Assembly (NCBI GenBank): GCA_023392115.1
Contig: JAEVZT010000200.1
Location: 1 to 5,547, forward strand
Direction: 5' to 3'
Length of the DNA stretch: 5,547 nt
DNA from: Chloroflexota bacterium
Lineage (GTDB): Bacteria; Chloroflexota; Anaerolineae; Aggregatilineales; Phototrophicaceae
The notes under the pieces were generated by a model. It made no database searches and had not been told where the DNA came from. It saw only the letters and a program-made list of their open reading frames with translations. A program made the position numbers and the translations under genes. Of this stretch, positions 1 to 5,547 are shown piece by piece. Each line of letters opens with the position of its first letter. The first letter of the stretch is position 1.

Positions 1-551
1 TTGGTATAGCTGCCCTCGATCCGCGCGACGGGGTGAAAGCCCTCGTGCTGGATGGCGTAGCTGCCCGCCTTGTCGAACGGATCGCCGGTGGCGATATAGG
101 CGTCGATCTCGGCGTCGCTGTAGTCGCGCATGATGACTTCCGTCCGCGTCAGGCGCGTGTTCTGATGCGTGATCGCGCCGTCTTCCAGCTTGAGCAGCGT
201 CAGCGCCGTGCAGACGATATGCCCGCGCCCGCGCAGCCGATTGAGCATGGCGCGCGCATCGCCGGCGTCGGCGGGCTTACCGACGATCTCGCCGTCGATG
301 ACGCCCATCGTGTCGGCGGCGAGGATCACGACCGTGTCCGCCGCCAGCACGAACGCCTCGTCCGCCTCAACTCTGGCGACGACGGCGTGTGCTTTTTCGA
401 CGCTCAAGCGGCGGACGTAGGCATACGGGTCTTCATTCGCGCCCTGCGTCTCGTCAATGTCGGATTTGACAACCGTGAAGTCGATCCCCAGTCCCGCCAG
501 CAGCTCGCGCCGCCGCGGTGAACCGGACGCCAGAATGAACGTTGGCTGCAT
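1..551 (-). CDS. maf: Maf family nucleoside triphosphate pyrophosphatase (partial, C-terminus off the left edge)
   Basis: Maf proteins are cytoplasmic enzymes that hydrolyse non-canonical or excess nucleoside triphosphates to the monophosphate and pyrophosphate. They are also tied to septum-formation inhibition. I translated the minus strand from ATG at 551 and obtained 183 codons before the window ends. The N-terminus MQPTFILASGSPRRRELL carries the phosphate-binding S-x-S-P-R-R motif (residues 9-14). DIDET (31-35), the VEKA lysine (K53), AADT (70-73), VGKP (90-93) and DKAGSYAIQ (160-168) follow in family order. K92 and Q168 resemble the dTTP/UTP-type (YhdE-like) subgroup rather than the YceF type; this is inference from family knowledge. 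The family is usually about 190-200 residues, so only some 10-20 are missing. A GGGGAAGG ribosome-binding site at 561-568 lies 9 bases before the ATG. An extra AADT copy at residues 78-81 is unusual. No clear promoter is visible. Confidence 0.93.
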   Translation of the reverse strand, partial: MQPTFILASGSPRRRELLAGLGIDFTVVKSDIDETQGANEDPYAYVRRLSVEKAHAVVARVEADEAFVLAADTVVILAADTMGVIDGEIVGKPADAGDARAMLNRLRGRGHIVCTALTLLKLEDGAITHQNTRLTRTEVIMRDYSDAEIDAYIATGDPFDKAGSYAIQHEGFHPVARIEGSYT

Positions 552-576
552 GTATTCAACCCTTCCCCGTAGTTTT

Positions 577-600
577 GCCGGAGGCTCAAAGCCCTCCGGC
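577..600 (-). promoter_or_regulatory. Hairpin in the maf leader, just upstream of its ribosome-binding site
   Basis: An 8-bp perfect inverted repeat, GCCGGAGG (577-584) and CCTCCGGC (593-600), encloses an 8-base loop. It ends 8 bases before the GGGGAAGG ribosome-binding site of maf, so it would form in the maf 5' leader if transcription starts further upstream. No T-run follows on either strand, so it is not a terminator. A role in mRNA stability or translation is inference. Confidence 0.5.
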
Positions 601-637
601 TGCATTCATCCTGTAAACCCGCTCAAGCGGACTGTTC

Positions 638-659
638 AGCCTCGTTCACGAGGCTTTTT
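638..659 (+). terminator. Intrinsic-terminator-like hairpin facing forward
   Basis: The stem AGCCTCG (638-644) pairs with CGAGGCT (649-655) around a TTCA loop. It runs straight into five T residues (655-659), the classic rho-independent form on the plus strand. On the minus strand the same stem is preceded by A residues and followed by GAACAG, so it would not terminate slyD or maf transcription well. No forward gene precedes it. It may stop antisense transcription entering from the maf region. Confidence 0.6.
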
Positions 660-662
660 CGT

Positions 663-689
663 TAGCCCGATGCTTTGAGCGTCGGGCTA
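663..689. repeat. Strong 12-bp intergenic hairpin
   Basis: TAGCCCGATGCT (663-674) pairs with AGCGTCGGGCTA (678-689) around a 3-base loop, with a single G-T wobble. No T-run follows in either direction, so it is not a typical intrinsic terminator. It could be a REP-like dispersed palindrome, an mRNA-stabilising element or part of the slyD 3' end. The sequence does not decide between these. Confidence 0.6.
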
Positions 690-704
690 CACCTTTCCCC
701 GTGT

Positions 705-736
705 AAACAAAAAGACGGGTCGAATTTACCCGTCTT
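705..736 (-). terminator. Intrinsic terminator of slyD
   Basis: On the minus strand AAGACGGGT (736-728) pairs with ACCCGTCTT (720-712) around a 7-base loop. The stem is followed by TTTGTTT. This 9-bp stem with a T-rich tail starts 25 bases after the slyD stop codon and is the expected position and orientation for ending slyD transcription. It implies that maf is transcribed separately or from readthrough only. Confidence 0.8.
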
Positions 737-761
737 CCGTCAGCGCGTAAATGCTCGGCGC

Positions 762-1283
762 TTACTCTTCGTCTTCTTCGTCTTCGTACTCGTAGCCGTT
801 CCATTCGCCTTCGCCGTGGACGTGACCATGACTCAGTTCGTCCTCGGTCGCGGGACGCACGGAGATGACTTCGCCTTCGTAGGTCAGCGTCTTGCCGGCG
901 AGCGGGTGATTGAAGTCAAGCACGACCACCTCGTCGGTGATCTCGGAAACGTATGCCATGTACGAGTAGCCTTCTTCGTCCTCGACCTCGACCATCATGC
1001 CAAGTTCAAGTTCTTCGGCGTTCGGAATCGCGTCGCGGTCGATTTCCTCGATTTCGTCCTCGTCGTAATCGCCGTAAGCATCCGACGGCGGCAGCGTCAC
1101 GCGGAACGTATCCCCTACCGTCTTGCCTTCCAGCGCGGACTCAAGACCGGGCAGAATGTCCTCTGCCCCGTGCAGGTACTCCATCGGATCGTCGTTGTCG
1201 ACACGCGCGACTTCTTCACCGTCAGCGACCAGCACGTACCGCAAGCTGACGACCATGCCGTCAGTAACCTTTTGCATTTCCAT
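762..1283 (-). CDS. slyD: FKBP-type peptidyl-prolyl cis-trans isomerase, SlyD family
   Basis: SlyD proteins are cytoplasmic prolyl isomerases and chaperones. In Escherichia coli SlyD also binds nickel and helps hydrogenase maturation. The 173-residue product has the split FKBP domain: residues 1-70 include LHGAEDILPGLESALEGKTVGD (37-58) and PPSDAYG (65-71). An insert-in-flap chaperone domain follows at about 72-122. The FKBP fold resumes with LDFNHPLAGKTLTYEGEV (122-139), very close to the SlyD signature. The tail keeps HGHVHG (152-157) but then turns acidic, ending EDEEDEE, instead of the long histidine-rich tail of E. coli SlyD. Nickel binding may therefore be weaker (inference). I chose ATG at 1283 because AAAGGA (1293-1298) lies 9 bases upstream. 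An in-frame TTG at 1301 would add six residues but bury that site; a second ATG at 1277 is also possible. The gene has its own promoter and terminator. Confidence 0.95.
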   Translation of the reverse strand: MEMQKVTDGMVVSLRYVLVADGEEVARVDNDDPMEYLHGAEDILPGLESALEGKTVGDTFRVTLPPSDAYGDYDEDEIEEIDRDAIPNAEELELGMMVEVEDEEGYSYMAYVSEITDEVVVLDFNHPLAGKTLTYEGEVISVRPATEDELSHGHVHGEGEWNGYEYEDEEDEE

Positions 1284-1302
1284 TGAGGGGATTCCTTTCA
1301 AA

Positions 1303-1318
1303 GACCCTATCGCGGGTC
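1303..1318 (-). promoter_or_regulatory. Small hairpin in the slyD 5' leader
   Basis: GACCC and GGGTC (1303-1307 and 1314-1318) form a 5-bp stem with a 6-base loop. It sits between the predicted -10 box (1332-1337) and the slyD ribosome-binding site (1293-1298), so it would lie near the 5' end of the transcript. It is short and could be chance. A transcript-stabilising role is inference. Confidence 0.3.
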
Positions 1319-1331
1319 AATATCGGCGCAT

Positions 1332-1360
1332 ATTATAGATGCAGAGGACGGGAATTGGAA
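1332..1360 (-). promoter_or_regulatory. Probable slyD promoter with a perfect -10 box
   Basis: The minus strand carries an exact TATAAT at 1337-1332, about 50 bases upstream of the slyD ATG. With a 17-base spacer the -35 position (1355-1360) reads TTCCAA, a weak match to TTGACA. The predicted transcript would start near 1325. A perfect -10 in the right place supports housekeeping expression independent of pcrA, though the weak -35 leaves some doubt. Confidence 0.55.
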
Positions 1361-1410
1361 TAGGAAATTGCAGTCAAAATTTCAATCCGCTTCTCCCGCC
1401 CTATCCCCTA

Positions 1411-3651
1411 TTAGCCGTCAAGCAGCGACATATTGGCATAACTCGCCAGCAGGCGTTTCGTGCCGTGCTTGCTGAAATGCACCTCGACTTCCTCATCCTG
1501 ACCGGAACGGCGGCTGTTGATGACAATCCCCTCGCCGAGCTTCGGGTGCATGACGCGCTGCCCGGCGCGGTAGCGCAAATTGAAGCTGTTGGCGGCGTTG
1601 CGCTGCGCCTGCTCGAACGAGATCACCTTGCTCGAACTGCTTCGACTCGTCGCCCGCGATGACCCGCCGCCCCACGTCGTGGCGTAGCGGTACCCGGCGC
1701 GCTCACGCATGTCCTTGATCTGGAGTGACACGCCTTCGGTCAATTCGGCGGGGATGTCGCCGAGGAAGCGCGACGGCTGTCCGGGCACACTTTCGCCGTA
1801 GAGCGACCGGCGGAAAGCGTAGGTCAGGAACAGATAATCCTTCGCGCGCGTCAAGCCGACGTAGAACAAGCGCCGTTCTTCCGCCATCTCGTCCGGCTCG
1901 TTGAGCGAGCGCGAATGGGGCAGCAAGCCTTCCTCGATGCCGGTGATGAAGACGACGGGGAACTCCAGCCCTTTCGCCGAGTGCAGCGTGAGCAGGGTCA
2001 CGCCGTCCTTGTTGTCGTCAAGCGTGTCGATCTCTGCCACCAGCGCCACTTCCTCAAGGAAGTTGTCGAGCGCGAGGTCTTTCTTGTCGTCGACAAGACC
2101 GCGCAGCGCGGCGACGTTTTCAAGCCGCTCGGTCGCTTCTTCCGCCGTGTTGCTGATCTCGCGCACGTACAGGTTGTAGTCGATGCGCGCGACGAGTTCG
2201 TCGAACAGGATCGTCAGGTCTGTCTCGCTGTCGGCGATCTCTCGCAGCTGGCGGATCATCAGCGCGAACTCGACGAAGCTGCGCGCCGCCTTGCCGCTGA
2301 TCGGCGACGCTTCCCCGTTCGCCAGCGCCTCAAGCCCCTCGGCATACGTCAGCTGGCGGTCGGCGATCCAGCGCTCGAATGTCTCGACCGACTTCGCGCC
2401 GATTCCGCGCCCCGGCACGTTGACGATCCGGTTGAAGCTGACCGCCTCGTTCGGGTTGTTGATGACGCGCAGGTAGGCGACAAGATCGCGGATTTCGCGC
2501 CGCTTGTAGAAGCCGACGCCGCCAACCAGTTTGTACGTCACACCGAAGCTGACGCAGGCGTCTTCGAGCGCGCGCGACTGGGCATTGGTGCGGTACATGA
2601 CCGCGAAGTCGCGGTAGCTGTAGCCCTTGCGCTTCATCAGGTCGCGGATCGTGCGGATGACGTATTCGCCTTCTTCGCCTTCGCTGTACGCCTCGTTGAT
2701 CATCACCAGCGGACCCTCGGCGCGCTCGCTGAACAGCTTCTTGGGCGTCCGGTGCGCGTTCTTGTCGATCACCGCGCGCGCCGCCTTGACGATGATGTCG
2801 GTCGAGCGGTAGTTCTGTTCGAGCAAGATCACGCGGGCGTGCGGGTAATCCTTGCGGAACTGCATCACGTTGCGATAGTCCGCGCCACGGAAGGCATAAA
2901 TGCCCTGATCTTCGTCGCCGACGACAAACACGCTTTCCTGAGGCTCGCCGAGAATCCGCACGAGCTGGTACTGCGCTTGATTCGTGTCCTGAAACTCGTC
3001 GACCAGCACATGCTCGTAACGGTACTGGTATTTCTGGCGCACGTCGTCGTTGTCGCGCAGGAGCATGACCGTCTGCATCAGCAGGTCGTCGAAGTCCATC
3101 GCGTTGCTGTTGATCAGCCGCTGCTGGTAGAGGGGATAGACGCGGGCAACAACTTCGCCGAAGTAGTCGCGACTGCGGTAGAAATCCGGCTCGATCAGTT
3201 CGTTCTTCGCCGCCGAAATCGCGCTCAGGACTCCCATCGGGCGGTAACGCTTGGTGTCGATGTTGAGCGACTTGAGAATCCCATCGACAACCTTGACCTG
3301 ATCGTCGGTGTCGTAAATCGTGTAGTCTTTGCCATAGGACGTGTGGTCGGCTTCGATGCGCAGCAGACGCGCGCAGATGGCGTGGAAGGTGCCGATCTGC
3401 AAGCCGTCAAGCCGCCCGCCGAGCAGCCCTTCGACGCGCGCGCGCATTTCGGCGGCGGCTTTGTTGGTGAAGGTCACGGCGACGATGTGATGCGCCGGCA
3501 CTCCCATCTCGCGCACCAGATAGGCGATGCGATGGGTGAGGACGCGGGTTTTGCCGCTGCCGGGACCTGCCAAAACCAGCACGGGACCCTCGCCCGCCGT
3601 CACCGCCTCGCGCTGCTGCGGGTTGAGATGTGCCAGTAAATCAGTCGCCAT
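1411..3651 (-). CDS. pcrA: ATP-dependent DNA helicase, UvrD/PcrA type (superfamily 1A)
   Basis: This is a 746-residue 3'-5' DNA helicase acting in nucleotide excision repair, replication restart and removal of proteins from DNA. All superfamily 1A motifs are present: Q motif LNPQQ (9-13), Walker A AGPGSGKT (28-35), Ia VTFTNKAAAEMR (59-70), Ib GTFHA (87-91), Walker B VDEFQDTN (217-224), III VGDEDQGIYAFRGAD (244-258), IV QNYRST (279-284), V TLHSAKGLEF (555-564) and VI EERRLFYVGLTRAK (591-604). A Ser/Arg-rich linker leads to a C-terminal Tudor-like domain (about 694-746), known in PcrA to contact RNA polymerase. That domain and its HPKLGEG motif favour PcrA over Rep. The frame is open upstream to 3741, but the ATG at 3651 begins right before the conserved N-terminus and has GGAG at 3659-3662, 7 bases away. 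No clear terminator follows, so some readthrough into slyD is possible. Confidence 0.96.
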   Translation of the reverse strand: MATDLLAHLNPQQREAVTAGEGPVLVLAGPGSGKTRVLTHRIAYLVREMGVPAHHIVAVTFTNKAAAEMRARVEGLLGGRLDGLQIGTFHAICARLLRIEADHTSYGKDYTIYDTDDQVKVVDGILKSLNIDTKRYRPMGVLSAISAAKNELIEPDFYRSRDYFGEVVARVYPLYQQRLINSNAMDFDDLLMQTVMLLRDNDDVRQKYQYRYEHVLVDEFQDTNQAQYQLVRILGEPQESVFVVGDEDQGIYAFRGADYRNVMQFRKDYPHARVILLEQNYRSTDIIVKAARAVIDKNAHRTPKKLFSERAEGPLVMINEAYSEGEEGEYVIRTIRDLMKRKGYSYRDFAVMYRTNAQSRALEDACVSFGVTYKLVGGVGFYKRREIRDLVAYLRVINNPNEAVSFNRIVNVPGRGIGAKSVETFERWIADRQLTYAEGLEALANGEASPISGKAARSFVEFALMIRQLREIADSETDLTILFDELVARIDYNLYVREISNTAEEATERLENVAALRGLVDDKKDLALDNFLEEVALVAEIDTLDDNKDGVTLLTLHSAKGLEFPVVFITGIEEGLLPHSRSLNEPDEMAEERRLFYVGLTRAKDYLFLTYAFRRSLYGESVPGQPSRFLGDIPAELTEGVSLQIKDMRERAGYRYATTWGGGSSRATSRSSSSKVISFEQAQRNAANSFNLRYRAGQRVMHPKLGEGIVINSRRSGQDEEVEVHFSKHGTKRLLASYANMSLLDG

Positions 3652-3682
3652 TGCTCTGCTCCACACATGCTTCAATGAATAA

Positions 3683-3706
3683 GCCGATTGTATCAAACAA
3701 ATCGGC
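3683..3706. promoter_or_regulatory. Inverted repeat in the pcrA leader
   Basis: GCCGATT (3683-3689) and AATCGGC (3700-3706) form a perfect 7-bp inverted repeat with a 10-base loop, 32 bases upstream of the pcrA start. A TACAAT on the minus strand (3692-3687) overlaps its left arm, but no acceptable -35 precedes it. The element could be an operator or a leader hairpin. It lies in the divergent pcrA-mscS region and could act on either side. Confidence 0.4.
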
Positions 3707-3729
3707 GTCGGGACGGATTCCGGCGCATG

Positions 3730-3757
3730 AAAATAGAACATTTCTACAAATTTTCAA
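3730..3757 (-). promoter_or_regulatory. Candidate pcrA promoter
   Basis: On the minus strand, TTGAAA (3757-3752) is a 5-of-6 match to the -35 consensus. TATTTT (3735-3730), a 4-of-6 match to the -10, follows after a 16-base spacer. This would give a pcrA leader of roughly 70 bases that includes the 3683-3706 inverted repeat. The region is AT-rich compared with its surroundings, so chance matches are possible. Confidence 0.4.
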
Positions 3758-3763
3758 CGCCTA

Positions 3764-3777
3764 CAACCTGCGGTTGC
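3764..3777. repeat. Short palindromic repeat, copy 1
   Basis: The sequence CAACCTGCGGTTGC contains a perfect 5-bp inverted repeat, CAACC and GGTTG, around TGC. The same 14 bases recur at 5489-5502 after sixA. Here the stem can extend as CT and AG beyond one mismatch. It lies in the mscS upstream region, between the candidate pcrA promoter and the mscS ribosome-binding site. Confidence 0.6.
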
Positions 3778-3829
3778 AGTTCTCCGGCGTTTCTGGCAAT
3801 ATCGGCGGGGTACGGTTAGGGATTTCGTC

Positions 3830-4981
3830 ATGATTGCAGTCAATACCGATGCCATTTTGCATTTCTTGCTGCGGCTGGCGCTCGCCGGGTTGGTGTTCGT
3901 CGTCGTCTGGATGCTGCGCAGCGCCGTGACATGGCTGCTGGCGCGCCCGTTAGAATCGCTCGCGCGCCGGGCAGGACGCGCCGATTTGCAGCCGACAATT
4001 CGCGGGATCATCGACATCCCCGCGCGCTACCTGATCCTCGCGCTGGGAATCGACATCACCGCGCGCATCCTCGAAGCCAACGTCTACATGATGGCGTTCA
4101 TTCATAACGTCACGCGAACGCTGGTGATTGTCGCCTTCGCCGTCATCATCTACCGGCTCGTCAACGCGATGGTCTACTCGCGCAGCCGCCTGTTCACGCT
4201 GACGGGGCTCGTCGTCGACGAAGCGCTGCTGCCGTTCGTGCGCACCGGCGTCCAGCTTGTCGCCATCGCCATCGCGCTCGTGATTATCATTCAGCAGTGG
4301 GGCTATGACGTCAGCGGCTTGATCGCCGGGTTGGGCTTGGGCGGTCTGGCGCTGTCGCTGGCGGCGCAGGACACGCTGTCGAATATCTTCGCCTTCACCG
4401 CAGTCGTCGGCGACCGCCCGTTTGTCGTCGGCGAATTCGTCAAGACGAAAGATGTCGAAGGCGTGATCGAAAAGGTCGGCTTGCGCTCGACACGCGTGCG
4501 GCAGAATAATCAGGCCGTTGTGACCGTCCCGAACAGCATGCTCGCCTCGACGGCAATCCTCAACTGGTCGCGCCTCGCCAAGCGCCAGATCGACATGACG
4601 ATCGGCATCAGTTACGAAGCCGACGCCGACAGTGTCGCCGCGCTGCTTGACGACGTTCGCACCATGCTCGCCGAACGAGAGAATGTGGAAACAACCTCGA
4701 TCGTCGTCTTCCTCGTCAATTTCGGCAGCAGCTCGCTCGAAGTGTTGGTGCGCTGCTACGTAGCGCTTGCCGACTGGAAGGAGTTCACCGCCGAGAAAGA
4801 GAAGATCTTGATCGAAATCCTGCGCTTGGTGAACCAGCGCGGGCTGCAAATCGCCTTCCCGCGCAGCGCGCTCTACGTCGGCGACCTGCGCAGCGAACTT
4901 AACCTGACGGAGCAGCCGCTCGCGTCAGCTGAGTCGGTCGAATTCCCCGCGCGCGGTCGCGAGGGCAGCCAGAAAGGATAA
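3830..4981 (+). CDS. MscS-family mechanosensitive ion channel
   Basis: Small-conductance mechanosensitive channels sit in the cytoplasmic membrane and open under tension to release solutes after osmotic downshock. The 383-residue product has hydrophobic segments at about 12-33, 60-75, 94-115 and 132-157. These are followed by the Gly/Ala-rich pore helix VSGLIAGLGLGGLALSLAAQ (161-180) and the continuation DTLSNIFAFTAVVGDRPFVVGEFV (181-204), which matches the MscS signature. The soluble beta domain (about 198-265, with VTVPNS near 233) and alpha/beta domain (to about 350) follow. The last 30 residues look disordered. With four or five membrane segments it is longer than E. coli MscS (286 residues, three segments). 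I give no gene symbol because the subfamily is uncertain. AGGGA at 3818-3822 lies 7 bases before the ATG. sixA starts 2 bases after the stop, indicating an operon. It is divergent from pcrA. Confidence 0.93.
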   Translation: MIAVNTDAILHFLLRLALAGLVFVVVWMLRSAVTWLLARPLESLARRAGRADLQPTIRGIIDIPARYLILALGIDITARILEANVYMMAFIHNVTRTLVIVAFAVIIYRLVNAMVYSRSRLFTLTGLVVDEALLPFVRTGVQLVAIAIALVIIIQQWGYDVSGLIAGLGLGGLALSLAAQDTLSNIFAFTAVVGDRPFVVGEFVKTKDVEGVIEKVGLRSTRVRQNNQAVVTVPNSMLASTAILNWSRLAKRQIDMTIGISYEADADSVAALLDDVRTMLAERENVETTSIVVFLVNFGSSSLEVLVRCYVALADWKEFTAEKEKILIEILRLVNQRGLQIAFPRSALYVGDLRSELNLTEQPLASAESVEFPARGREGSQKG

Positions 4982-4983
4982 CT

Positions 4984-5460
4984 ATGCGACTGTATTTCTT
5001 CCGCCACGCGATCGCTGAGGACGGCGGGGCTGATCTGCCCGACTATGAACGCAAGCTGACCGACAAGGGCATCGCCAAGACGCGCCGCGCCGCCGAAGTT
5101 ATGCAAGCCCTCAAGGTGAAGCCAACCCATATCTACTCAAGCCCGCTCGTCCGCGCCCGCCAGACGGCGGACATTCTCGCCGAGGCGTTGGGCGTGGCGG
5201 TTGAGGTGCGCGAAGAAGTCGCGCCGGGCTTCAACATCGCGGCGGTGACGCAGCTCACCAATGATCTCGACCGCGACGCGCACGTCCTGTTCGTCGGTCA
5301 TGAGCCGGACTTTAGCGCCACCGTCAGCGCCCTGACCGGCGGCTCGTGGGTCGTGATGAAGAAAGGCGGTCTGGCGCGCGTTGACATCACCGGCAACGAG
5401 CCGATCCGCGGCGAGCTGGTCTGGCTGATCGCGCCGAAGGTATTTGGGAGTCTGGGTTAA
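4984..5460 (+). CDS. sixA: SixA-like phosphohistidine phosphatase (histidine phosphatase superfamily)
   Basis: The histidine phosphatase superfamily removes phosphate through a phosphohistidine intermediate. E. coli SixA acts on phosphohistidine proteins, first described for ArcB and later for the nitrogen-PTS. The 158-residue product is close to the E. coli length of 161. It starts with MRLYFFRHAIAE, in which R7-H8 is the RH signature holding the nucleophilic histidine. LTDKG (25-29), SSPLVRARQTA (52-62, second catalytic arginine R57) and VGHEPD (104-109, second histidine H106) follow in the SixA order. No signal peptide is visible, so it should be cytoplasmic. Its AAAGGA ribosome-binding site (4973-4978) lies inside the end of mscS, and the ATG comes 2 bases after the mscS stop, so the two are probably co-transcribed. 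The true substrate is unknown; no PTS or hybrid kinase gene is in the window. Confidence 0.9.
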   Translation: MRLYFFRHAIAEDGGADLPDYERKLTDKGIAKTRRAAEVMQALKVKPTHIYSSPLVRARQTADILAEALGVAVEVREEVAPGFNIAAVTQLTNDLDRDAHVLFVGHEPDFSATVSALTGGSWVVMKKGGLARVDITGNEPIRGELVWLIAPKVFGSLG

Positions 5461-5487
5461 AGAGCAAATCTGCCAACCTCACCCCGT

Positions 5488-5502
5488 GCAACCTGCGGTT
5501 GC
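5488..5502. repeat. Short palindromic repeat, copy 2
   Basis: GCAACC and GGTTGC form a perfect 6-bp inverted repeat around TGC. Fourteen of these bases are identical to 3764-3777. It lies 27 bases after the sixA stop, directly before the terminator stem, between CCTCACCCCGT and CCTGCCCCTCTCC. This makes it look like a unit placed within a longer pyrimidine-rich intergenic sequence. Confidence 0.6.
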
Positions 5503-5540
5503 CCTGCCCCTCTCCATACGGTTGAGGGCAGGACAGTTTT
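5503..5540 (+). terminator. Probable intrinsic terminator of mscS-sixA
   Basis: CCTGCCC (5503-5509) pairs with GGGCAGG (5526-5532). Two further pairs, TC with GA, are possible past a bulged C, leaving an 11-base loop. The stem is followed by ACAG and four T residues (5537-5540). The position 42 bases after the sixA stop fits an operon terminator. The T-run is short and offset, so efficiency is uncertain. Confidence 0.55.
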
Positions 5541-5547
5541 AATAAGT

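Noticed and set aside
466..471. Perfect TTGACA on the plus strand inside maf, a possible promoter for an antisense RNA ending at 659
   Set aside because: No reasonable -10 box lies 16-18 bases downstream, so I do not call a promoter.
33..521. Forward 162-codon open frame
   Set aside because: It is antisense to maf, whose motifs are clear. It shows no domain or convincing ribosome-binding site.
712..736. Possible tRNA T-arm, because GGGTCGAATTTACCC resembles one
   Set aside because: The loop does not match the T-loop pattern and no acceptor, D or anticodon arms surround it. The T-rich tail on the minus strand makes it a terminator.
675..1286. Forward 203-codon open frame
   Set aside because: It is antisense to slyD. 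The Val/Phe-rich N-terminal stretch is the complement of the acidic SlyD tail and not a real membrane segment.
1364..1383. GAAATT/AATTTC inverted repeat after pcrA as a terminator
   Set aside because: The stem is only 6 bp, AT-rich, and has no T-run after it on the minus strand.
1915..3639. Long 574-codon forward open frame opposite pcrA
   Set aside because: It lies entirely antisense to a helicase with every motif intact. Its translation is rich in Val, Asp, Arg and Ala with no recognisable domain, as expected for a GC-rich shadow frame.
3774..3802. TTGCAG and CAATAT as a promoter for mscS-sixA
   Set aside because: Each box matches only three of six consensus bases, too weak to call.
3950..4849. 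Reverse 299-codon open frame
   Set aside because: It is antisense to mscS. Its Asp/His/Arg-rich composition is typical of a shadow frame.

Overview
The window is ordinary-looking bacterial chromosome with moderately high GC and dense genes. It holds five protein genes and no RNA gene, insertion sequence, phage gene or CRISPR array that I can recognise. The style of the Maf, PcrA and SlyD proteins, together with the gene mix, suggests a Chloroflexota (Anaerolineae-like) bacterium. That is a pattern-based guess, not a proof.

The left two thirds read leftward in the order pcrA, slyD, maf. pcrA (UvrD-family DNA helicase, 1411-3651) is followed after 127 bases by slyD (FKBP-type peptidyl-prolyl isomerase and metallochaperone, 762-1283). 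slyD has its own recognisable -10 box and ends in a good intrinsic terminator. A 210-base gap (552-761) packed with inverted repeats separates slyD from maf (nucleoside triphosphate pyrophosphatase, 1-551), which runs off the left edge just before its C-terminus.

The right third reads rightward. A 178-base divergent intergenic region (3652-3829) separates pcrA from mscS (MscS-family mechanosensitive channel, 3830-4981). mscS is followed after only 2 bases by sixA (SixA-like histidine phosphatase, 4984-5460). The tight spacing makes mscS-sixA a likely two-gene operon, ended by a hairpin terminator at 5503-5540.

No single pathway links all five genes: DNA repair, protein folding, nucleotide-pool cleaning, osmotic protection and phosphohistidine removal are separate housekeeping tasks. 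The least explained material is non-coding. It consists of the stacked hairpins at 577-736, including a forward-facing terminator with no forward gene before it, and a short perfect palindrome that occurs in both intergenic regions flanking mscS-sixA. I see no convincing new multi-gene system here.
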